From Anaeramoeba flamelloides (lineage: Eukaryota; Metamonada; Anaeramoebidae), in contig JANTQA010000057.1 in NCBI GenBank assembly GCA_027625915.1, positions 8,308,001 to 8,372,000 on the forward strand: a stretch of DNA of 64,000 nucleotides. Direction: 5' to 3'. Below are positions 23,561 to 34,760 of this stretch, piece after piece. Made by a program: the position numbers and the translations under genes. The notes under the pieces are model-generated. The model worked only from the letters and a program-made list of their open reading frames with translations. It searched no databases and was not told the DNA's origin. Position 1 is the first letter of the stretch. Each line of letters begins with the position of its first letter.

Positions 23561-25084
23561 AATTTTTGATTAAAAAATTACTTCGTATTTATAAAGAATT
23601 TCCCTATATCAATTTTTAAATCCTATTGTAATTTTTTTCATCTAATTCTAGAGTTATATTTTATTCAGTAGATAGGATTTTTTTTCAACCCTTCTCCAGA
23701 AAAAAGGATTGATTGTATATGTTTTTTTTTTTTTGATTATAATTATTTTCATTAAAATGAAAAACTCAAAATAATTCTGAATCATTATTTCATTTTTTTC
23801 ACAAAATTTTATTGTTCTTTGAGTTGAATCTTTTACCATTGTTTTTTTGATTTCAATAATATAATCCCTTTACTTTTAATGTTTGAAAAAGTATTCTTTT
23901 TTCAACTTAGTTTGATATAATTCTTTGAACAAAGAATTTGGAAAACAAAAAAATAAAAATTTTTTGGAAAATAATAATCAATAAAATGAGGGAAAGAGTA
24001 TTCCATGTTAATTTTTTATTTGTGCTATTGAAAATAAGATGCTTACGAAGAAAGAATCTTCAAAAATACACCTAGTGAAAATTTAATCATTCTTGATTCC
24101 AACTAAACTCTTTTTTCAAATCAAAGTATAGAAAATTTGAAGAATTAATCATAATTGAATCAGATTAATTGTAATATCATTAGAAAATCTAAGATCCTCT
24201 TTAAAATATAAAAAAAAACACTCAAATGAATCTTTAAAATCATCAAAACTAAAAAAATAAAAATTAAAATTCAATATTTTACAAATTGACGTTTTTCTTT
24301 TATCTGAAATTTGAAATCTCATTTTGTAAATTGTTCGGGGAAAAAATATATAATCAATAAAAACCATTGAACAAGGCGAATTGAGAAAAATTTCTTTACA
24401 TTTTATTGATAACTGTTAACACATCAAACTTTAGTTCTTTTAAGTCTCATTTTCCATATAAAACAGTAATATATCTGGATATTTAGTTGGCTTTTTTTTT
24501 TTTTTTTATTTTCTTTTTTCTTTGTTCCTTACAACAATCCAATAATGGTCTTTCTTTATTTTTTATATTTAGATCATTCAAAATCAAATTTAAAGTGTTT
24601 CCATTTTAATATTGGTAGATTATTTCCCAATTGGTAGTTTCTTATCTTGTTTTATTTTTCATTTTTCAAATGTTCAATACCCATAAATAAAAAAAAACAT
24701 AAAAATAAATAATTAAAATGAAAATCACCAATGAGTATTTATCTTATTAGCAATCAAATCCAATAGTATTGGTGATTTGAGAGGTGTATTCTTTGTTTGA
24801 AAAAGATAAAGTTTATTAAGAAAGTTGATCTTTCTAGTTTGGAATTAAAAGGAATAGATTTGTTTTAAAAGCCACATCTCTTCCCACGGTATATTTTTTT
24901 AGTTTAATCTTTAATTTATCTAAATTGATTCACCAGAATACAAATATCTTGATCCAAAACATCATTTTGATGTAAAAAAAAATGTAATCAAAAAAAAATG
25001 TTCAAAAAATCGAAAAATTAAATAATCAACTCAGATATACTCTTTTTCTTTTTACAAAATAAGTATTTAATTTTATTTTTGATA

Positions 25085-25400
25085 CAGTAAGTTCCACTTT
25101 TAAGGAACAAATTTTCAACAAAATTCAAAGAACAAAAAAATCTCAAATTCAGGCATATTTTTTAGAATTTTTTGTTTACTTAAATTAATTTACTCAAATT
25201 TAAAATTTTATATCGTAATTTGTGTTTTTTTTTTTTTTATATTTCCTTGAAAGTTTGTACCTTTAATTAGAAATTTCAAAAATTTTAAACTTTTTTTATT
25301 AAATACGATTTAACAAGAATCCGAATTTTGTACCCTAATTTGGATTTTTTTTATACCTTAAATTCTTTGAAAGTTTGTGTCTTAAAAGTGGAATTGACTG
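25085..25400. mobile_element. Family A MITE, long variant, TA target
   Basis: It begins TA|CAGTAAGTTCCACTTTTAAG and ends CTTAAAAGTGGAATTGACTG|TA. At 316 bp it is about 120 bp longer than other copies because one arm segment (a GTACC/TTGAAAGTTTGT block) is present twice. Confidence 0.75.
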
Positions 25401-25551
25401 TATCAAATTTTCAAGATGTTGTGACACTCAAAAAATCTTTTTCCAGTAAGGTTATCAGAGTTAAAATTGAAAAAAAAATGTAAAATGTTCCTACTATAAT
25501 AATAACTCCTTTCCCTCAATAAATAAGTAAATAAATAAATAGATAGATAAA

Positions 25552-25740
25552 TTAAAATCATTTCAGTTTATAATCTTTGGTATTTTTTTTTTTTTCTTTA
25601 TTAGTTTATTGATCAAGAATTCTCATCCATTTTTTACTATTCAAATAAGAACTAATATTTTTTTTTGTATTGTTAGCCGAAAATAAGAAAAAAAAAAAAT
25701 ATCAAAATAAATAGTAGCAAAAAATATCTTTTGAAAATAA
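25552..25740 (+). repeat. Dispersed repeat, paired with 52160-52350
   Basis: Shared blocks: TTTCAGTTTATAATCTTTGG, ATTGATCAA, and a T/A-rich tail ending in GTAGCAAAA. It lies just 3' of the B-box gene. Confidence 0.6.
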
Positions 25741-25757
25741 TTATCAAAAAAAAAACT

Positions 25758-28700
25758 CTAAATTATGGTTATCTGATTTTTTTCTTCCCCTTCTTGGTAG
25801 TATAATGCAGCAAAAAAATTTACTTTTTTGGGTAAATTTCGCCAAGCCACCCCAAGATTTTTTTCGTTAATTTTAAAAGCAATATTTTTTTTGTCCATGT
25901 CAAGATCAATTGTTAATATGTCATTTTTTTTGATTTTAAATTCATTTGAGTATCTTTTTTCGATTTCTTTTTTTTTTTTCCATTTAGATTTGAAAATTTC
26001 GAGTTCATTTTGATCCTCACACCATTCTACTCGAAAAAAATAGATTCCCTCATTATCTTCATTGATGATAAAACTTTTTCGATTTTCTGTTTTAACAACT
26101 CCTAACCAAATGTAGTTCCATTTACCCTCTGGATTTGGGAATTGGTCAATTTTGATTTTTATTGTATGTTTCCCCTGTGAATATATTTTTTTCCCACATA
26201 TTAGTCCACACTCCCCACTTGATGGATTAGAAGCAGTTTTATTATTATTATTTATTTTGATTGCATTTTCGGAATTTAGTTTTGGATCAAATTCTTCTTT
26301 CTCTTTCTCTTTTTCTTTCTCCTTCTCTTTTTCCTTCTCTTTTTCCTTCTCTTTCTCTTTCTCTTTCTCCTTTAATATTATTTTTTGTGATTCCTTAATT
26401 ACTTTTGAATTTCTTTCTTCTTTTTTTAATTCATTGATCTTGTTTATTTTTATTTTATTTTGGTTAATATTTTTCTGTTTTTTTTCAGTTTCTTTTAAAA
26501 TCTTTCCATATTTTTTCATAATCACCATTTGGATTTGTTTTAATGAATTTAAATAGTTTATTTTTGAATCTTGGATAGCTTTTATCAATAAATATGAACC
26601 ATTTTCAATTCCAGCAGAAATTTTTTTGATTTTTTGTATTAATTTGTTTTGGTATTCAAGTGATCGTTCGATTGTTTTTTTGTTTTGCTTTTCTTCTTTT
26701 TGCATTTTTTTTACTATTTGATTAATTTCTTCTGAAATTTGGTTCAAAAATTCATTTAAATCTAATAGCGTATGTTTTTTTTTCTTACAAGTTTCAGAAC
26801 ATTCACTACACATCAATTCCTTATCGTCTGTGCAGTATACATTGAATCCTTTGTTATGTTTTTTACATATATTATAATTAGTTTCTTTTTGGAATAAAAT
26901 AATAAAAAATAAATAAATGAATGAATAATAAATGAATGAATGAATGAATGGATAACAAGCAAAAATAAATACAACCCTTCAAAGCGCAAAATGAATTTTT
27001 TTTATAAAACAATATTCATTTGTTGATAATCAATGATAAAAAAAAAAAAAAAAAAAAAAAAGAGTCTATGATATCTTTAAAAATGTGAAAAACAGTATCA
27101 AATAATTTATAATTTCTTCAATAAAAAAGGGAAAGTTTTTATTATTTTTCCATTTACTTTTTTTGAGTTTTTTTTTTTTTTTTCCTCTCAAAAAGAATTT
27201 TTCATTTTTTTTTAGTTTGTATTTTTTAATTAAATGAAAAAGTAGAAAAGTAGAAAAGAAGAAAAATAATCAGCGACGTGGTCCTAGTTTAGTGGACAAG
27301 TATTGAAGAAGAGAAATGCTGGTGGCAATTGAACTTTTCTTCTTATATGTGATTGGGGTTGAACTTGTACTTGTATTAAATTCTCATAAGTACGGTAATA
27401 ATGCCCTGTACAAGGGCACTTTTTATCAAGTAAGCTATTTCCAATAAAGTGGGGCAAATTTATTTTAAAATATATCTTTTAAACTAAATCTTCAAAAAGG
27501 TATTGAAATATCCAAAATCATTAACAACTATTTATTGATTCTTGAGAATAATTCAATTTGTTTTCTTAGTATTGTATTACATATATAAAAGATACTAAAT
27601 TTTCTGATCTCGATTTTATCTGATATTTTTTAGGTGTTAAAATTAGTGTTTATTATTTTCTTTTTGATTGAAAAAAAACTTTTTTATAAATTCTTTAATC
27701 GCTACAAAAATTTTTCAAATAGTGTTGAATACATATAAAAGCATTTTATTATTTAAAAAATCATTTGTATGGTTTCCATATTTCCTGTTTTGGATTGAAA
27801 TTGGTAGTAAATTGTTTTCACTAAAAAAAGTGTTCATTTTTTTTTCATTTTTTGGAAATCTTTCATCCAACATATTTTGAAATAAATACCTTAGCTATTT
27901 ATTCAATTGGTATTAATACTAAACTTAATTTGATATCATCAATTAATGAATACATCCACAAACAAACATGATTTTTATTTTTTATACTTTTTACCTTTTC
28001 CAAATTTCCCTTCTTAAGTTACTTGGGCTCTATGTTCCTTCTCTTTTTGTTTTTTTAGGTGTTTGGGAAAGGTAAAAAATATAAAAAATCATTCTAAGAA
28101 TTGGTTGACCTGATCATGACTAACCCAACCAAACTTGTTCATGATCAGATCTTCGACGAGGACTTATGCAACTGAACTGAATCCAACGAATGCGATCTGA
28201 AACCAACCAAAGTGAACCGAATTGAACTTTCCGTACTATCTGTCGAGTCGTTACTTTGACTGGGTTTTTGCTGTCGAGTCGGTATCTTGTACTGGGATTT
28301 TGCGAAAACAAGATTTGGGAAACTTATAAAAAAAAAAAAAAAATAAAATAATAAAAAAAAAAATAACACAAAAAAAAAAAATAAAAAAAAAAAGCAAAGC
28401 AACTGAAAAGCAAATTTCGAAAACCAAATCTTATTCTTAAAAACCAGAGCTTTTTAGATTCAACCCATCTATAAAGTTCTAAATCAAAATTTAATAAACA
28501 TCCTTTTTCATTTGATCTATAGTTGTTCAAATATTTAGAACTCTTTATTAAAACAACCTATGGTGGCGATCCAAAAAAAACGACATAAAAGGAAACAACC
28601 ACCAGCCCATTCAACACTTGGGGCACAAAAAAAAACTTTTCACTGAAGTTTTTTCTTTTTTCTATTATTTTTTGACTCTCTTTCATTTCTTGCTTTTCTT

Positions 28701-31072
28701 TCTCTTTTTCTTGTCTTTTTTCCGAAATAATTTATTCTTTTATTTTTTAAAGAAAAGATATCCTTTGAGCTGTAATCCTGCTTACATTACAGTTAGGATA
28801 AAAAAACCCTAAATACAATTTTAGAGTTTCAGGCAAATAGGAGGTAATTTTGTTGAATCACCTCTGCTCAACAATAAAAAAAAAAAAAAAAAAAAACATG
28901 ATTTTTTATGAAATGAAAAAAAAATGCCACACTTTTTTGGAAATCCCTTAGAACACTTCACAAATAAAATAGAAAAACTCAAAAAAACCTAGAAAACTTC
29001 ACAAATAAATAGAAAACTCAAAAAAACCTAACGAAAACCTATTGATTTTCCAAATAAATAGAAAACTCAAAAAAAAACCTAACTAAAATCTCTTGATTTT
29101 CCAAATAAATAGAAAAATCAAAAAAACCTAACGTAAATCGGTAGATTTTACAAATAAACAAAAAACTCAAAAAAACCTAAAGGTGTTTTTTTTTGCTTTT
29201 TGTTTTCAAAAATCTATTGATTTTCTAATCAAAAAAAAAAAAATTAAAAAAAACCTAACGAAAAGTGCCTAGGTTTTTTTTACTTTTAGAATTTTTCTTT
29301 TAATTTCAAAAATTAAAAAAAAACTAACTGCAAATAAGAGGAGTTAACAACTCCTCCGTTAAATAATAAACCATTTTCCAGTCAAAGGTGCCCAGTTGTA
29401 GGGAGTTACTTACATGTGTTTAAGGGATTTGAATCCATATTAGAAGGGAAAATTTATTTTGAAAATTTTAAAATTAAAATCATTTTTTACATTTTTCCTC
29501 ATTTTGATTTTTTTTTTGAAATGTAATTGAAACCTAATTCATTTGCCCAATTTTTTTTATTTCACAATCGATAGTCACTAGGTTAAAAAAATGTTATTCT
29601 AATGTCACTGAAACAGTGGAAATTGTTGTAGAGAAATGATATTTATTTCTATTGGACTTTTATTTGATCTTAAATTGAAGATTAAAATGGAAAACGTTTG
29701 TTTTTCTCAATAGGTTCATAAGAATTTTAGTTTTTTGATTTTTAGGAAAATTCATTGTGATTGATAAGTTTTTACGTTATGACGGATATCAACTGTACTT
29801 TGATTTTTATTATTCTACTTCTTTCTTATTTATTCTTCAAAGGCCAAATATAAAAAATAATTGAAATTTGAAAAAATGTTTTTTTTGGGATACCCCCTTT
29901 GACTGAAACAAAGGTGACTATAAAAAAAAAAATAAAGTACAAGTTTTTAAAAATTTCAATGGTAAAAACCTTGAAATTGAAAGTTATTTGGATTTTGATC
30001 TTAAAATCACTTTCAGAAAGGAAATAACCGTTTTGGAAATAAAGTGAAGCAGGGATAAAAAGTGAAAACACAATTTTTCATTGGGAACATTAATCGAAAC
30101 CTGAAAACGAAAAGTAAAATTAATAAAAAGAAGAAACCAATTAACTTCAAATAATAATCCATTATATTATTTTCAATCAATCCAACAAATACAACCTAAA
30201 TCCAATTGGTTTATCGAAATTGTTGATAAGGCTTTAGAGATTCTCAAAATATTCAATTTTTTGAACAAATTTTTAATGATTGATCAATCAAAGAAAAACC
30301 ATTACCAAAAGATAGTATTTAAAAAAAACTGTTATTGTGGCAAATACTTCATTTTGTCTTGATTTATTTATTTTTTCTTTTTTGAATTGATCTTACTTTG
30401 AATTTTCAGTAAGGTTACCGTTCTCCAATTAAAAACAGTGTTTCACTTTTTTTCCCTTTTTCACTTTTTTTCCATAATGGTAATTTCAAAAAACAAAAGT
30501 GATTGTAAATTAAAAAGGTATCCACAATTTTTGAGCTACTCTTGTTGTTTAATCAAAAATTTTTAGACATTTTTTTGAGTTTTCAATCTTTTGCAAGAGT
30601 TTTTAAAAAAAACTAAAATCATAAATAGCGATCATCAAAGACTCTATTAAAGAACCCAAAAGTGGTTTTGTTGGCTGGAAAAAAAAAAAAAGAAAAGAAA
30701 AAAGAAACAAAAAGATTTACTTTTGACTAATTCATAGTAAGGAGCTTTGTACAAATTATTTTTGTGCTTTCTTAAAATTTTATTATCGTGAAATTGTTCT
30801 TCACATTCAAGACAAAAATATGCTTCACATTTCGGACAATAGAGTTGGGAACTTTTTTTCTCACAGTAATCGCAATTGGAAATTTGTTTCTCTTCAGGTT
30901 TTTTGGTTTGAGACTGTTTTGTGACTTCTTTTTCTTTTTCTTTTCCTTTTTCTTTATCTTTTTCTTTTTGAATGACTTTTTTTTCTGTGTTGTTGAGTTT
31001 GTTCTTGACGATGTTGGCTTTTGTGTTTCTTGTCAGATTTTTGTTTGTATTTATCGTTTTTGCGCTTTCCAT
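25758..31072 (-). CDS. Tandem B-box, coiled-coil, SPRY-like protein (TRIM-related, no RING)
   Basis: Two exons, 31072-30721 and 26884-25758 (TAG), join in phase and give 492 residues; the intron is 3836 bp (AAAA|GTAAATC to AAAAAG|AA). B-box 1 uses C67-C70, C79-C82, C87-C90, H95 and H103. B-box 2 follows at once in exon 2: C124-x2-H127, C135, C143-x2-C146, C150 and H155. A Lys/Glu/Gln-rich coiled coil covers about 155-285. An almost pure EK dipeptide run sits near 288-315. The C-terminal 155 residues look like a SPRY fold (GKKIYSQGKHTIKI, WLGVV, DILTIDLDMDKKNIAFKIN, AALYYQ). In animals this order follows a RING ubiquitin-ligase finger; none is seen here and the N-terminal 66 residues are basic and disordered, so a scaffold or sensor role is more likely than E3 activity. 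ATG at 31072 is the first in frame. The EK run is encoded by a CTTTTT/CTTCTC repeat at about 26298-26370 and is probably length-variable. Confidence 0.88.
28110..28303. other. GC-richer island with hairpin and 31-bp tandem duplication
   Basis: The island stands out from its AT-rich surroundings. CTGATCATGA at 28110 pairs perfectly with TCATGATCAG ending at 28148, a 10-bp stem. CTGTCGAGTCG...TTTTTG at 28240-28270 is repeated with changes at 28271-28302. Both strands have short open frames (the minus one about 60 codons) but no homology I know. It could be an RNA gene, a decayed gene or foreign DNA. Confidence 0.4.
28487..28765 (+). repeat. Dispersed repeat, pair of 470-760
   Basis: See 470-760. 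This copy is followed by GAGTTTCAGGCAAATAGGAGG and then a long A tract, and by the hairpin module. Confidence 0.6.
28961..29181 (+). repeat. About 50-bp tandem repeat, 4-5 units, in the hairpin module
   Basis: Units start with CAAATAAA at 28961, 29002, 29051, 29102 and 29151, giving periods of 41, 49, 51 and 49. Each contains AGAAAACTCAAAAAAACCTA and most contain TTGATTTTCC. It is an expanded piece of the module found as single copies near 6340 and 17480. Confidence 0.8.
29360..29840 (+). repeat. Dispersed repeat, copy 1 of 3
   Basis: AACCATTTTCCAGTCAAAGG opens this copy and the one at 57030; the third starts near 58730 (TCTTGTCAAAGTGCC). Later shared blocks are GATTTCTATTGG and TTCTTATTT(A)TTCTTCAAAGG. 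The 57 kb copy has a family D element inserted that is missing here. Confidence 0.6.
30027..30481. mobile_element. Family B MITE, uninterrupted copy (455 bp)
   Basis: It begins TA|ACCGTTTTGGAAATAAAGTG and ends CACTTTTTTTCCATAATGGT. Terminal inverted repeats extend about 60 bp and include a second AAAGTG(AAA) unit and the ATTGGGAAC block. No ORF. This copy shows the uninterrupted sequence for two nested insertions at 31891-32974. Confidence 0.75.
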
Positions 31073-31724
31073 TTAAAGTAAAGTTATTTATGTGTGTTGT
31101 AAAAAAGAGAAAAATAAAAAAATGAACAAATTTATGTTAAATCGAAAGATGGAAAACCTCTCTCAATAAGATTTTAATCTTGTTTTTTTCTTAAAAAGAT
31201 CTACTGATCTGAAAAAATAATGCTTTTTATTAGATCTTGATCAAGTTTGTTTGTTCTAATCTCTGAAACAAAGGTGTTTAATTTTTTTCAGAATTTGGGT
31301 TTCCAAGATGAACAAAGGCAAATCTGTTAACCAATAAAAAAAGCTTTCGAAGATTGTTTCTGAAATGGAATTTAAAATATGGAAAATTGTGGATTTGAAT
31401 TGAATAATGTTTTTATTAAAAACTGATACAATTTCGAAAAAAATCAAGTTTTTATCAAAATCTATTATTCGTTCCTCCAATATAGCTCTCCATCAACTTG
31501 TCAAGTACGTTGAGAATCAAAAATTCAACTTTAAAACGATGAAAAATTCACATTAAAGTTAGAAAATTTTTAATTCTATTTTCATTTTGACAAATTTTTT
31601 AGCATTTAATGATACTTTTTCAATTAAACATTTTAACTTTTGTTTTGTTCAAAAGTAGTAACTCCTCCTATATTATTGATAAAAAAAAAAACTGTAAAAA
31701 TGAACAGATATTCACAAAAAGATA

Positions 31725-31888
31725 CTGGTATTTGAATTCTAAATGGGAAAGAATTTTCACTTCCTTTTCCATATTTTTTTTTTTATAAATATAGTTCTTA
31801 AAGAAAGAGGTTCTTGATCTATGTTCTCTTAAAAAAGAGAAATTAAAAATGAAGTGATTAAAAATCCCATTTATTCTTCAAATACCAG
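31725..31888. mobile_element. Family D MITE with clear TA duplication
   Basis: It begins TA|CTGGTATTTGAATTCTAAAT and ends TTCTTCAAATACCAG|TA. Inverted ends match for about 38 bases including AATGGGA and TCACTTC. 164 bp, non-coding. Confidence 0.8.
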
Positions 31889-32177
31889 TAAGAAACATCG
31901 TGGGAAAAAAGTGAAATAGGGAAAAAAAGTTCAAACACGGTTTTGCATTGGGGAACGGTAACCTTACTGAAAATTCAAAGTAAGTTCAATTAAAAAAAGA
32001 ATAAATAAATAAAGACTGACAAAATGAAGTATTCATCACAATAACAGTTTTTCTAATACTGCCTTTTGGTTGGGCCTTTCTTCGATTGATCAATTATTAA
32101 AAATTTGTTCAAAAAATTTACCAACTTTGCGAGATCTCCAAAATCACAACAACAATTTCGATAATCAAGTAGATTTA

Positions 32178-32806
32178 ACCCTTTTGGAAAAAAAGTGAAA
32201 CAAGGTTTTTAATTGGGAAAATTACTGAAAATGAAAAGTAAAATCAATAAACAAAAAAAAAACCAATTAAATTCAGATAATAATCCATTATATTACTATT
32301 TGTTGCAAAATAAATTGAACAAAATTTTCATTCATCTTTCCTAAAAAAGATTTATCAGTCTTTGTAAAATTTCACTTTTTTAATTCCTAAAGCCAGTAAT
32401 AAATTTTTAATTTCCCTTTTAGAATATGGAGTACTTTGTTGGTTTATAATAATTCTCGTGAGATGTGATTTTTGGAAAGCTGAATGAAAATTTTGATTAT
32501 TTTATTTTGCAATTAACAGTATTTTCAATCAATCCAACAAATAGAATTTAAATCTACTTGATTATCGAAATTGTTGTTGTGATTTTGGAGATCTCGCAAA
32601 GTTTATAAATTTTTTGAACAAATTTTTAATAATTGATCAATCGAAGAAAGGCCCAACCAAAAGGTAGTATTAGAAAAACTGTTATTGTGGCGAATACTTC
32701 ATTTTGTCTTTATTTATTTATTTATTCTTTTTTTCATTGATCTTACTTTGAATTTTCAGTAAGGTTCCCAATGAAAAACCGTGTTTCACTTTTTTTCCAC
32801 AACCGT
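32178..32806. mobile_element. Family B MITE (forward) nested in an inverted family B copy
   Basis: It begins TA|ACCCTTTTGGAAAAAAAGTG and ends GTGTTTCACTTTTTTTCCAC, AACCGT|TA, with TA at 32176-32177 and 32807-32808. It sits in the opposite orientation inside another copy, so the region looks like a large palindrome. It is itself interrupted by a family C element. Confidence 0.8.
32296..32519. mobile_element. Family C MITE nested in a family B copy, TA target
   Basis: It begins TA|CTATTTGTTGCAAAATAAAT and ends ATTTTATTTTGCAATTAACAG|TA. Inverted ends match over about 45 bases including AAAATTTTCATTCA and CTTTCC. The uninterrupted target ATTATATTATTTTCAATC is present at 30161-30178. Length 224 bp, non-coding. 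Confidence 0.85.
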
Positions 32807-33529
32807 TAAATTGTATTTGTTGGGTTGATTGAAAATAAAATAATGGATTATTATCTGAAGTTAATTGGTTTCTTATTTTTATTGATTTTTGTTTTCAGTT
32901 TATATTGATTATTTTCACCATGAAAAATTGGGTTTGAACTTTTTTTCCCTGTTTCACTTTTTTTCCAAAAGGGTTATTTTAACTTAAACCTATTATTGGT
33001 TTTTCTAAAGGGACTAGTCTCCATTATTTTTTTTTAGTCAATTTCTAAATAAGGATTCCTTATCTAGAAATAATTGTAATATGAAAATAAACAGGTTCTT
33101 TCGAATCTTAGTAATTGGCAAAAAATTTTCTCAATCTCTATTAAACTTAGGTACACAAGTTAATAGAGACTAGTCCCTTAAAAGAAAATTTGAAAAATTC
33201 GTAGATCTTCCAAATATTTATATAAATAATTGTTTTAAATGTACCAGAATGTAAATAATGATTTTTTTTACTTTAACCCATTACAAATTGTTAACCCATG
33301 CAAAATTTATTGGCTGACTGTATAAATATAGGAAACAACTTATTAGGATGAAAACAAAATATAAATAAGAAATAGGTATCTGTAAATAAATTTGAAAGAA
33401 GAAATATGAAGATTTTGAAATTTAAATTGTAATTTTTTGTATTTTAATGAAATCATGTGTAAAAATTGTCAATTAATTAATGATAATTTTTATTATCAAT
33501 ATTAATTTTTTTTTTATTTGAGTCAATGT

Positions 33530-34760
33530 ATTCAATTTAAAATATATTACAAATCCTCAATTTTCTTAGTGTTAATTTGGAATTTTCAAACTTTTTTTTG
33601 AATTAAATTGACTTTTTTAAAAAAAAAATTAAAGTGACAAATATATATACATTCAGTTCGACTTTTAAGGCACAAACTTTCAATGGAATTTAAGGGGCAA
33701 TAAAATTCTCCAATTAAACACAAAATTCAAATTATAGTAAAATAATTTGTAAAAAAAAAATTCCTAATTTTGTTCCTTAATTTGAGATTTTTTTGTGCCT
33801 TAAATTTCGTTGAAAGTTTGTGCCTTAAAAGTGAAACTGACTATATATAAACCCTATTTCACTCAAAGAGACCATCCAATAATCAAAAATTCGCTTTATT
33901 ATTAAGAACCAATCAAACTACAATTGTTTAGAAATAAGAGAAATTATAAACTTCAGATTAAAGTTGAAATTCATAAAGGAAATAATTGAAAAAATCATAA
34001 ATTTCAAAAAAAAAAAAAAATTAAAAAAATTTTTGTCAATTTCAATGAAAATATCGTGCAAAATTTCTCAATTTCTTTAGAAAAATAAAATTTTTCACAA
34101 TAAGATATTTTAATTTTAATTGTAATTATTTTCTAATAAATTATAAAAAATCAATTTTCTTGAAGTTAATTTCGAGTTTTCAAAGCATTTTTTTTTTCAA
34201 ATTAATATTTGAAAAAAGAAAAGAAAAAAGAAAAATAAGAAAGAAAAAAAAAAATTTTTTAACCAAATGAGTAAAAATGATTTAGCTCTTAATATTCAAT
34301 ATTTTATTTTGAGAAGAATAATCAATTAAAACCATAGAATATGTTCTATTTCTTCAATAAAACTGTACCACAATGACTAAAAAAGAGTTTATATAACATA
34401 TTTAACACAATATTATTCACAAAATAAATTGTTAATTTTTCCATCTCATTTGTTTTTCTAATTTATTTAAATATTTATTTTTTTTGCTTCTGTATTTTTT
34501 CTTTTGTTTTATTTTCTTTTTCCTTATTTTTTTTTTTTTTTTAGGTTTTCCTTTACTATTTTCTTTCTTTTTTTCTTAAAAAAAGTCAATTGGAAAAAAA
34601 GTTAAAATGTTTGAAAACTCCAAATTAACACTAAGAAAATTGAGGTTTTGTAATTTCTATTAAAACAAATATATTTACATTTAAAAATATCTTATAGTTA
34701 ATGTTTTTATTTTTTTAAGAAATTGAGAAATTTTGCACTATACATCTCCTATGAAAAATA
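33530..34760. repeat. Inverted-repeat complex around a family A MITE
   Basis: TCAATTTTCTTAGTGTTAAT at 33560 and its reverse complement ATTAACACTAAGAAAATTGA at about 34623 face each other. A third, diverged unit lies at 34105-34200, and GCAAAATTTCTCAATTTCTT at 34056 is answered by AAGAAATTGAGAAATTTTGC at 34718. The family A copy 33650-33843 lies between. It looks like a nested set of foldback elements. Confidence 0.6.
33650..33843. mobile_element. Family A MITE, TA target
   Basis: It begins TA|CATTCAGTTCGACTTTTAAG and ends AAAAGTGAAACTGACTA|TA. Internal TTAAGG(C/G)(A/C)CA-type units are kept. Confidence 0.75.

Larger units (their letters stand above)
26885..30720 (-). other. 3836-bp intron of the B-box gene
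   Basis: It contains a GC-richer island at 28110-28303, the dispersed repeat 28487-28765, the hairpin module with a 50-bp tandem array, a repeat shared with 57 and 59 kb, and a complete family B element. The remainder, including 27430-28080, is plain AT-rich DNA. No exon was found inside. Confidence 0.6.
31891..32974. mobile_element. Family B MITE (inverted), interrupted by a second family B copy
   Basis: The outer copy reads in reverse from about 31891 to 32177 and resumes at 32809 to 32974, where it ends CCAAAAGGGT|TA. Its two pieces add to 453 bp, against 455 bp for the uninterrupted copy at 30027. The break lies at GATTTA / TTAAATTG, which rejoins to the uninterrupted order once one TA is removed. 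The left boundary is approximate and abuts the TA of the neighbouring family D element. Confidence 0.75.

Noticed and set aside
26152-26556. Plus-strand FS-repeat frame
   Set aside because: It is the antisense shadow of the EK repeat in the B-box gene.
27275-27370. tRNA-like segment (TAGTTTAGTGGACAAG as A box, GGTTGAACTTG as B box)
   Set aside because: The two boxes are about 75 bp apart and no acceptor, anticodon or T stem pairs properly. It could be a decayed tRNA or SINE head, but a single copy gives no support.
28145-28812. Several F-rich frames on both strands
   Set aside because: They are poly-A/poly-T tracts translated as Phe or Lys runs inside repeats in an intron.
28961-29181. CRISPR-like array of about 50-bp units
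   Set aside because: The units are direct tandem repeats without unique spacers and belong to a dispersed eukaryotic repeat.
31256-31480. Minus-strand open frame of about 80 codons (IIDFDKNLIFFEIVSVF...)
   Set aside because: It lacks an ATG, has no clear splice borders and no recognisable domain. Composition is plausible but not enough to call a gene.
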